From positions 4,474,364 through 4,538,363 of the forward strand of contig CP137675.1 in NCBI GenBank assembly GCA_037976565.1: a stretch of 64,000 nt of DNA. The letters run 5' to 3'. The position numbers and the translations under genes were made by a program. Source of the DNA: Mesocentrotus franciscanus (taxonomy: Eukaryota; Echinodermata; Echinoidea; Camarodonta; Strongylocentrotidae). The notes beneath the pieces were generated by a model. The model was not told where the DNA came from, searched no databases, and saw only the letters and a program-made list of their open reading frames with translations. Shown one piece after another: positions 27,201 through 33,160 of the stretch; the stretch's first letter is position 1; every line of letters begins with the position of its first letter.

Positions 27201-28527
27201 TAAAAAATATGGGTTCAGAATCTATCATAAACAAGTACAAAAGTGGAAAGTGGAAAAAATTATAAATTTAATCGGAAACTTTACATTCACTGACTGAAGA
27301 ATGCTATACAAGGAAATTTTTGAATAAATTTATACAGAATCCCTTAAAAACAGCTTGGTAACTCTTAATAGTGTATCTTCGTCTTTTATAGATTTTCATT
27401 AAGTGGTGATCTCTATAAAGACTATAATGGTTTAGTACAGTGTAATTTCAGTTACAAAATCATTCATCAGTTCAAGGCTCATTTTTTATTGGAAAGATAT
27501 ATTTTACCACAAAATGATAGACACCCTCTATAGGACACCTTTGTAATGTAACTGTGTAAAGTAACAACCTCTATTTAAGTGAATCCCTTAACCAAAGGCT
27601 TACATGCATTCTTTCTTTGACTTTCTAGGTTTTGACCCATCAGGTTTTCAACTGACACAAACACAGTGGATCCTGGTGTACATCGGTTGCGGTCTTGCCG
27701 GAGCATTCATCCTCCTCCTCCTCATCACATTCATATTCTGCTGTTGCCGCAGCAAAGAGGAGACACCGAGAAAGGGCAAGGATGCCACCGATCATCTCAC
27801 CTACCTCAACAGGGCGTTTGAAGACGACGCTGTAAACAACGATATGCATTACACTAATACATTAACAAGGAATGGGTCAACACTACCGATGAATGGTCAC
27901 AGGAACAATGGTAATGTTCCCAGAGGTGATAACAGATTGATTGAGATTCCTAGCGATCCTGAAGTCCTCTATGCAGAAGTTCCTGTGACATCATTCAATG
28001 CTAAGGGATACAATGACTTTGACAGTAGGTTGTCAATGAATGGACGTGCAAATGGACATGTTAACAGTGTGTCGGCGACTATTGATATGGATACCATTCC
28101 CCGCCCTCCAACACTAGGTGCTCCTCCTCCACCTCCTCCGCCTCCTCCAGCAGAGGATAAACCCAAGCGTATCCTGACAGAAGATGAAGACCTTCCACCC
28201 CCTCCACCAAACAACCATCATTTCAACGGTATGCCAGGGGATTCAGTTCCCACAGGACCCCCTCCTCCACCCCCAAAGGTTCCCAGTGGCCCAAGTCCAT
28301 CACCAAAACTTCCAGGAGGCCCCCCTCCACCACCAAAACTTCCTGGTGGCCCTACTCCACCACCCAAGGTTCCTGGAGGAGTTCCCCCTCCCCCTCCTCC
28401 CGTGCCTGGAGCTCCACCCCCTCCCCCACTCCCTCCAATGAATAGCAACAACAACTCTTACACCAGCTCACCATCCGGAAGTACAACAAGTGGAAGAAGC
28501 GATAGGAGGGCCAGGTTTTTGCTGTGA
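6060..28527 (+). CDS. Mosaic Reeler-EGF-HYR-sushi type I transmembrane receptor-like protein (16 coding exons, whole gene span)
   Basis: The joined exons give 1261 residues with no frame break, and every junction has GT/AG. Order by residue: signal peptide 1-30, Reeler domain about 31-173, EGF-like modules 174-209, 210-250, 281-319, 320-357, 358-396, 397-431 and 475-507, Thr/Pro stalks about 253-280 and 432-474, HYR domains 508-598 and 599-681, sushi-like module 682-745, spacer 746-911, ephrin-receptor-like Cys-rich module 912-963, transmembrane helix about 976-1002, cytoplasmic tail 1003-1261. The tail has Y1021 and Y1037 in YxN context, Y1077 in an ITIM-like context, and polyproline repeats at 1128-1232. 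Families of these modules act in extracellular adhesion, matrix binding and innate immunity; a cell-surface adhesion or signalling role is inference. All coding introns are phase 1 except intron 2 (phase 2). The start is the first of two tandem ATGs ahead of a clear signal peptide. I know no named orthologue. Confidence 0.85.
7130..7440. repeat. TTC trinucleotide microsatellite
   Basis: A near-perfect (TTC)n core at about 7277-7362 is flanked by degenerate CTT/CTC. It yields long poly-Leu, poly-Ser and poly-Glu/Lys frames on both strands, which are not genes. A homopurine-homopyrimidine tract of this length can form triplex DNA. Confidence 0.95.
7626..8237. mobile_element. Non-autonomous DNA transposon, copy 1 (612 bp, TTAA ends)
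   Basis: The ends read TTAAAGATACTATGTCCC and, inverted, TTAAAGGTACAATGTCCC. The whole sequence recurs in inverted orientation at 50123-50667, which fixes the borders. It is A/T rich with no transposase frame. TTAA at both ends fits a piggyBac-like target site, but the CCC terminal signature is absent. Confidence 0.85.
8741..8909. mobile_element. Short MITE with about 35 bp terminal inverted repeats
   Basis: The left end TTAAATCACCATTTAAAAGG, then GTGACCA, is matched in reverse by TGGTCACCCCTTGGCCC and ATTAAATGGTGATTTAA at the right. No coding capacity. Confidence 0.75.
11695..12010. repeat. TACATGTA palindrome cluster
   Basis: Many overlapping ACATGT/TACATGTA units (such as GTACATGTACATGTATA). 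The same motif recurs near 9880, 13360-13410 and 13600-13745. Confidence 0.75.
13360..13745. repeat. Second TACATGTA palindrome cluster
   Basis: Repeats of ATACATGTA and TACATGTACATGTA with short spacers, including the run at 13618-13651. Confidence 0.7.
14620..14735. repeat. CT microsatellite
   Basis: Interrupted (CT)n with CCC spacers, in intron 1 of gene 1. Confidence 0.9.
15184..15418 (+). CDS. Gene 1 coding exon 2: body of Reeler domain
   Basis: The acceptor CACACAG joins in phase 1 and the donor GT|GTAAGA leaves phase 2. Typical Reeler landmarks are readable: FRGFMVQAR, the PVGIFSD turn, a Cys in RINCPDT, and [18 protein letters not shown]. Without the upstream exon the domain would lack its first Cys. 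Confidence 0.9.
15982..16043 (+). CDS. Gene 1 coding exon 3: end of Reeler domain
   Basis: A short exon of 62 nt encodes the last strands of the Reeler fold ([14 protein letters not shown]). It begins after TCTTGCAG in phase 2 and ends CAG|GTGAGT in phase 1. It is too short to find without the flanking domain context. Confidence 0.85.
16604..16808. mobile_element. Palindromic foldback element in intron 3 of gene 1
   Basis: A central hairpin at 16677-16721 (GTTGCTAGGTAGGACA pairing with TGTCCTACCTAACAAC) lies inside longer imperfect arms. GCCTCG, ATTCACCTGTT and GAATTGCAT all recur inverted on the other side. The total is about 205 bp. Confidence 0.7.
17263..17370 (+). CDS. Gene 1 coding exon 4: EGF-like module 1
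   Basis: One complete EGF module in one 1-1 phase exon, with six Cys in the CxxxPC, GGTC, YYCSC and GTNC pattern. There is no calcium-binding DxD/N signature at the start, so it is probably a non-calcium EGF. Confidence 0.92.
18307..18519 (+). CDS. Gene 1 coding exon 5: atypical EGF-like module 2 plus Thr/Pro stalk
   Basis: Six Cys are spaced unlike the neighbouring EGFs (PPCAD, LTCGV, KQCLL, YVCVC, APCDG). A low-complexity TTLPPTTV segment follows, which looks like a mucin-type O-glycosylated stalk. Both borders are phase 1. Confidence 0.85.
18552..18786. mobile_element. Two adjacent copies of a CCCAGTCACAC-type MITE
   Basis: A first, possibly truncated copy starts at 18552 (AATCCCAGTTACACTGAC). 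A second runs from 18651 (ACCCCAGTCACACCG) to about 18786, where the end is the inverse, CGTTGGTGTGACTTGG. Both lie in intron 5 of gene 1. Confidence 0.6.
19547..19663 (+). CDS. Gene 1 coding exon 6: EGF-like module 3
   Basis: Canonical six-Cys EGF ([14 protein letters not shown], then [12 protein letters not shown]). Acceptor ATAATAG and donor CAG|GTAAAT, phase 1 at both ends. Confidence 0.92.
20116..20250. mobile_element. Possible pogo/Tigger-like element end
   Basis: CAGTGGAATCTCATTATAAAGAG directly after TA resembles a pogo/Tigger terminal repeat, and TATAACAAGG units follow. A clear right-hand inverse end was not found, so it may be truncated. Confidence 0.35.
20411..20524 (+). CDS. Gene 1 coding exon 7: EGF-like module 4
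   Basis: Six-Cys EGF ([14 protein letters not shown], then [12 protein letters not shown]). Acceptor CTCTCAG, donor AAG|GTAAGA, phase 1 at both ends. Confidence 0.92.
20901..21017 (+). CDS. Gene 1 coding exon 8: EGF-like module 5
   Basis: Six-Cys EGF ([13 protein letters not shown], then [12 protein letters not shown]). It is closest to module 4: both share the unusual MYTG/IYTG end, which suggests a recent exon duplication. Phase 1 at both ends. TE-like GC-rich sequence (GGGTCCAGGGGG) starts within about 15 nt of the donor. Confidence 0.92.
   Translation, partial: SVVPQFHVKTTEFVPVQESMHRDISVIVLPCILVPTVR
21783..22016 (+). CDS. Gene 1 coding exon 9: EGF-like module 6 plus Thr/Pro/Gln stalk
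   Basis: A six-Cys EGF ([14 protein letters not shown], then [12 protein letters not shown]) is followed by about 40 residues of repeated PPTT, SQPTTPP and PQPTTPP. This is a second mucin-like spacer, matching the one after module 2. Phase 1 at both ends. Confidence 0.92.
22553..22651 (+). CDS. Gene 1 coding exon 10: EGF-like module 7
   Basis: Compact EGF ([13 protein letters not shown], then [12 protein letters not shown]) in a 99 nt exon, phase 1 at both ends. The short central loop (VDDSC) makes it resemble laminin- or tenascin-type EGF repeats more than the upstream modules. Confidence 0.9.
22691..22828. mobile_element. CCCAGTCACAC-type MITE, further copy
   Basis: Begins TACCCCAGTCACACTGCC and ends CGGTGTGACTGCGGTA, with GACTCCAAACCG inside as in the intron 5 copies. 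It lies in intron 10 of gene 1. Confidence 0.65.
23132..23404 (+). CDS. Gene 1 coding exon 11: HYR domain 1
   Basis: A 90-residue immunoglobulin-like module of the HYR (hyalin repeat) type: TNCPEG near the start, VATVDLDPI, then an alternating hydrophobic second half ending [10 protein letters not shown], with the two expected Cys. It is more divergent than the next module. Phase 1 at both ends. Confidence 0.85.
23951..24199 (+). CDS. Gene 1 coding exon 12: HYR domain 2
   Basis: A classic HYR repeat: [47 protein letters not shown] and a final [10 protein letters not shown] domains are adhesion modules common in sea urchin hyalin and in complement-like proteins. Phase 1 at both ends. Confidence 0.93.
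24958..25149 (+). CDS. Gene 1 coding exon 13: sushi/CCP-like module
   Basis: Order: [16 protein letters not shown], an extra Cys in [11 protein letters not shown], then [10 protein letters not shown] with the conserved Trp. Six Cys are present where a standard sushi domain has four, which suggests an added disulfide. Phase 1 at both ends. Confidence 0.85.
25874..26371 (+). CDS. Gene 1 coding exon 14: juxta-domain spacer with two tetra-arginine sites
   Basis: A 166-residue segment I do not recognise. It has a Cys-containing N-terminal part with N-glycosylation sequons (NFTSS, NITS), two RRRR sites at residues 816-819 and 827-830 that fit furin-type cleavage, and then an acidic, probably folded region ([26 protein letters not shown]). 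A cleaved SEA- or GAIN-like module is possible, but no diagnostic motif is visible. The donor TGTG|GTGAGT keeps phase 1. Confidence 0.85.
26945..27097 (+). CDS. Gene 1 coding exon 15: ephrin-receptor-like (GCC2/GCC3) Cys-rich module
   Basis: The pattern [32 protein letters not shown], then a final Cys completed by the next exon matches the GCC2/GCC3 family (C.PGTY...C..C..GTYQ). These modules commonly follow sushi and HYR domains, as in SVEP1-type proteins. Phase 1 at both ends. Confidence 0.88.
27629..28527 (+). CDS. Gene 1 coding exon 16: transmembrane helix and proline-rich cytoplasmic tail
   Basis: The exon starts by completing the last Cys of the previous module. It has a short stalk, one hydrophobic helix (about 976-1002, from WILVYIG to FIFCCC) and then RSKEE as stop-transfer charges. 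The tail carries HLTYLNRAF (Y1021, YxN), MHYTN (Y1037, YxN) and EVLYAEVPV (Y1077, fits V-x-Y-x-x-V). Nine prolines follow at 1128-1136, then blocks of the form PPPPPK[VL]PGG at 1173-1213, and the tail ends RRARFLL. These suggest SH2, SH3, EVH1 or profilin partners, which is inference. Stop TGA at 28525-28527. Confidence 0.93.
28252..28440 (+). repeat. Coding tandem repeat of polyproline blocks
   Basis: About six imperfect units of roughly 30 nt encode blocks such as [10 protein letters not shown] inside the last exon of gene 1. The repeat is in frame, so copy number could vary between alleles without breaking the protein. Open frames in other registers here are shadows of this low-complexity DNA. 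Confidence 0.8.
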
Positions 28528-29305
28528 GCAAGTACGGCAAAACTTATTAATGTGAAGAGATGACTTTGTGAAACAATGCTTGATGCACGTCACAAGTAGC
28601 ACAGCCTTGCATGCATCTATAATACAAGAATCATCTTGCTACAAAGATAACTAAACTTGCTGAATTTAAATACATGTTGCATGTCCTGCAGAATATGCTA
28701 CCGCAGTAAGTTGTTTGAACATGTTAGCCCATTCCTGTTGTACTTTCAGAGAATTATGATAAAAGTTTAAATTGGTCAATTTACAGAAAAGGCTTTCAAT
28801 CCACACGCAGCCAATTAAGAGAACAGAACACCTCTTTTCATTGTCAAAAAATGAAACTACTGAATTTCAGTGTTTTCTTCTTTATGATTGTCAATTGATT
28901 ATAGCAGCCTCTTGAATGTTCCTAGTGCAAGTAATTGTGAATATACTGAAGAGGAAATGACCGAGTGTCAGTATATCCTACAGAATGCACTATACTTCCT
29001 CTTCCTACATGTATGTATATTTCTATGTTTATTTGATATTGATACACAATCAATGGGCTTTCATTTAAAAGGCAATTACAAGCAATGTTAATACACATAC
29101 AGCTTAAAATACATACTTTTATGCAGGTGCTAAAATGTGTTATGAACATATTTTATATTCCATTCTTTACATTTTTGTATTAGGTGATGGGCTTCATCCA
29201 CATGCTAATGTTACATATATAATTTTTTTCCTAATATATATTTCCCGATGGATCAGAAATTCTATCAGTCAGCCACTTCGGGATAGCACTTGTACAAATG
29301 ACCCC

Positions 29306-29311
29306 AATAAA
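29306..29311 (+). promoter_or_regulatory. Candidate polyadenylation signal of gene 1 (proximal)
   Basis: This is the first AATAAA I see after the stop codon of gene 1, giving a 3' UTR of about 0.8 kb. Other candidates lie further down (ATTAAA near 29644, AATAAA near 31467), so the true end is uncertain. Confidence 0.35.
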
Positions 29312-31466
29312 TCGACAGATCTTATACACATGGAGAGGTCCAACTCTATGAATGTTGGAAAAGTCACGGCTAAAAGTGATGGACGTGCTTCATGAATGCC
29401 TTTGTTTGCCCTCTTGAAAAGAATACTTCCACCTGGGTATCATAGAATGTATACCACTGGTGCATAAATGAATAATGATTACATAACTTTCATGAACACA
29501 TGAATCCAGCAGATGTGTCGATGTGTTTTACGGTTTTGTACAAATGACCTTTATCTGCCCATGCACAGATAGTATCTCCCAAGTGGCTCATTGTTCATGT
29601 ACATGTATTAGGGATTAATGCAAATTGTTTAATATAATCGGACATTAAAAACAAATTTACAATATGATTTTTATTCCTTTGAGAAGAAGATGTGCTTTTC
29701 TGTTTTTGTTAAGTATTATTACAGAGCATATCTTAATTTGATTTGATTTTTTACTTTGCAATAGAATTAATAGTATTTGATTTAGAAAACGGACTGCTTA
29801 TTATAGATTTGTCTTTCATTTGGATATTATTTGATAAGAAGTCTTGTGTATAATATTTATGTCATATATAAATTTATTCAATCTTTTTAAAATCTATTTT
29901 CTATAAAACTAGGGGTCATCAACCAAACTTAGAAGCTAATCAAGAAAGATAGAAGATGTTTTTAGTCTGCTTATTTGGCAGGTTTCTTGTTTATCTATTA
30001 AATAAGTTTAAATTTTTACCAAAACCAGAATATTAACATTTTAGTTTCATTTTATTTTTGCTGGAAAAGAGATAAATATGATGTGTAAGTTGTTTGTTTT
30101 CAGATTAAAAATGCACTTTCATTTTGAGCTGGTCTCCGAAATTAAGAGATACCATACATTGATCAATGTAATGAAGCATTCTTTTAGGAAATGTGAAAGT
30201 ACATGTACATACCCTGTATTATAACGATACCAAAATCCATATAATTAACTAAATCTATGTATAAACTGTCAATTTGCAAAGATATGCCAAAGTACCCTTT
30301 TCCTAACTTTATATGATCCTTGAATGCAGGTATGTCATTTGATTATGAACAATGACATGTTATATTCAATTGTATGACATCTGCACATTAGCCATGTGAA
30401 TATATAGAGTATATATATATATCATGGTGCAAATATTCTATTTCCTATAATGCACAGTAGTAACACTTTGTTCCGCTTTATAGCTAAAGTACTGGTGCAT
30501 GAGAAAATGTAAATAGCTTTTTTGATACTGTTGTCTCAAGTTTGTATATTTTGAAACATGTATTCCTTTATTATATCACTTCTGTTACACGTCTTTCATG
30601 AACTATATTGCCTCACTGCTTTGAAAATGTTATACAATAGTACTTGTATTTGGCCAGTACTGACTGGGAGATACTGAAAAGGCTAGTCATTAGAAGAGTA
30701 TTTGGAAAGGATTAATGGAGAAAACAAATCATTCATTAATGTAATTGATGGAAAATACATTTTCTTGTGTACATGTATACCGGCATACATGCGCCCAGGG
30801 AGTTGTTAGGCATGGCCTTTGATTCAACTTGTATGCACATTTAATATCAACAGCATATTGAAGAAACAAAATGATTTTATACAAAACTTAGTTGCCTTTA
30901 CTTATAAATGAGGTAAGATTATTAATGTTTAATTATCAAAAGTAAAGTGTCAATATCACTGTGCCTGCACTTCTACTTTGTTTGATTTAATGAATTTGTG
31001 AATAATTATGGAAAAAACAATTTTTGAAACATTGATTTGCAACAAGTGTGGGCTGTTAATATAAGACAACTTTTGGATTTTCCTTTACCTTACAAATTAT
31101 TTCTTACTAAAGATATGTATTTTATAAATTGTATTTGAAGACAAAGCAAACAGACAAAAGCAGTATTGCTTTTTTCACACACTATACAGGTATCATTATG
31201 TATTTACAAAGAGGGCATTACATGCTTCATAGTTGCTATACATTTTTTTCTTCTTCATATTCAATGTATTCATTTTTACTTTTTGGTATTCAGTCATTTT
31301 TTTGCCCTTGTATAATTTTGTAGTATTTTTATACAAATTGTCTGCTAGTAATGTATGACAAAAATTGAATGAATGATTGACAAGTCTCTATAGACAGCAG
31401 AAAACTATTTAGACATCTCTTGAGTGAATAATGTCAAACAAAGGATTGTTTATATTGATATTTATT

Positions 31467-31472
31467 AATAAA
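31467..31472 (+). promoter_or_regulatory. Candidate distal polyadenylation signal of gene 1
   Basis: AATAAA just before the 572 bp foldback element. If used, the 3' UTR would be about 2.9 kb, long but not unusual for a receptor gene. Transcript data would decide. Confidence 0.25.
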
Positions 31473-31619
31473 AGGTAGACACCAAAGTAATATGATGTGT
31501 TGAATTTTTCTTTATTCTGATTTTAATCTTACATCATATCTGATTGTTGAACATTTTGATTTCATTAGGAATTTCACAATATGAACTCACCAGAGTATTC
31601 CATTTTGACATTCTATCAG

Positions 31620-32191
31620 TTAAAAGGTAAGTCCATCCTGATATTAAGTTGATTTTAATAGAAGCAAAAAAATTAGAGAAACCGGTCAGTGAAAATTTGA
31701 GCAAAAAACGATTAAAAATTAGAATTTTTTTAATATTTGAATCGACCAATCAACCACAAATCGACAACTCTGTGACGTATCTTGGGAGCTCCCTTCCCAT
31801 TTGCTCTACTAAAAAACTTCCAACAATTTGTATTTTCCCATAAGAAAATTATTCTTAGTTACTGATGACAGAATAAATTTGTTTCATACAGGGGTTGTAT
31901 ATATAAAACATATTTGCAATAATTATATCTAGGGTGAATGTATGATTGAAAATTTTCTTATGGGAAAATATAAATTTAATTGTTGAAGTTTTTTAGTACG
32001 GAGCGAATTGGAGATGAGCTTGCATGATACGTCATAGAGTTGCCAACTTGTGTTTCATTTATCGCAACTTCAAAATTTTATAACTTTTCTTATTTTTCAT
32101 CGGATTTTGCTCAATCTTTCACTGATATGTTTCTATCATTTTTCTGCTTCTATTAAAACCAACTTTATATCATGGTGGACTTACCTTTTAA
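31620..32191. mobile_element. 572 bp foldback (near-full palindrome) element
   Basis: The left arm from TTAAAAGGTAAGTCCATCC runs through matching blocks (GAAGCAAAAA, ATTTGAGCAAAA, CAACTCTGTGACGTATC, ACTAAAAAACTTCCAAC, TTTTCCCATAAGAAAA). The right arm repeats these in reverse order and orientation and ends GGACTTACCTTTTAA. Both ends carry TTAA. No coding capacity. Confidence 0.88.
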
Positions 32192-32991
32192 TGGTACTGT
32201 TCAACTTCTCAAAATAGAAGAATAGACAAACATACTTAAATAACTTTTCGTCTTGCACTCAATAGAGTAAACCTCAAGAATGAACAGAAAGTCTAAATAA
32301 AGCCATTCAAATTAAAGGGAACAAATCATGTGAAAATCTGACAAGCTCTAATACCTAGAACAGATATCCAAAATTAGCTTGAATGATTTTGGTAGGTAAT
32401 ATTAGATGGGTATTGACAATTAACAGCTGATTTTCTTCTGTAATTACTCCTAAATTTGTGATAATGGGTACGATTCTGGAGGGCAATATTCCCTTGGCAC
32501 ACAAAAGAAATGAGAGTTACTGGTCCTCTCAACATGTCATCAACACTTGGGCTGCTTTCTTCGCCTCTCTGCACAGTTGCTTGTTTGCAATGCATGCATT
32601 TTTGCACAAAACGATAGCAACCAACTGATGGCAGGATTGCTTTGTGCAACGCAATGGCTTTGCAAATTTACCAATTTCCAGTTTGATTAGCTCTCTGAGA
32701 ACTGTTTTAACAATGGTATAGATTAATTTTGCACAGGAAACAGTTAAATAATCTTGTAGCCTTTGGTATATTTATCCCATGATATATAAAATGTGGCATA
32801 AGGAGATCATTTGTGTGGCATATAAAGAGCTAACTCAAACAGCATCAATCTATCTTCAGTATCGAATTTGGATATCTTGATTAGAATCAAACACCTATGG
32901 GGAAGCCAAACAACTGCTTCCCCCAAAAAAAAGGGGGGGGATTCAAGTCTCTCCTGGACAGATTAAGGGCTTCTAATGATGTCTTGTCTTT

Positions 32992-33004
32992 TTTATTTTT
33001 TATT
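32992..33004 (-). promoter_or_regulatory. Candidate polyadenylation signals of the CCDC122-like gene
   Basis: Two AATAAA hexamers on the minus strand begin only about 6 and 13 nt after the stop codon. Use would give an extremely short 3' UTR; a further site downstream is equally possible. Confidence 0.3.
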
Positions 33005-33010
33005 AAATAC

Positions 33011-33160
33011 CTAATCCTCCTGTGACATTGATGTGTCCTTCTCCTTCAGGTTTTCAAGCTGAGCTTCCAACTGCTCTGCTTCTTGACTCCACTGCCAGTT
33101 TCTAAGCTGAGCTTCTTTAAGTTGACATTTAAGACGTGTCAACTGGGCCTTGTTGCGCTT
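33011..33160 (-). CDS. CCDC122: CCDC122-like coding exon 8 with stop codon
   Basis: Encodes KRNKAQLTRLKC, AQLRNWQWSQEAEQLEAQ and the end DTSMSQED, then TAG at 33013-33011. The RLxCQL...WQW segment is the strongest family signature. Acceptor TGTTTTTCAG, phase 0. Confidence 0.88.
   Translation of the reverse strand, partial: KRNKAQLTRLKCQLKEAQLRNWQWSQEAEQLEAQLENLKEKDTSMSQED

Noticed and set aside
27640..28540. Minus-strand Gly-rich and shifted Pro/His-rich frames
   Set aside because: Shadows of the well-supported last exon of the receptor gene.
29135..29395. 86-residue frame after the receptor gene
   Set aside because: Lies in the probable 3' UTR, AT-rich, with no recognisable motif.
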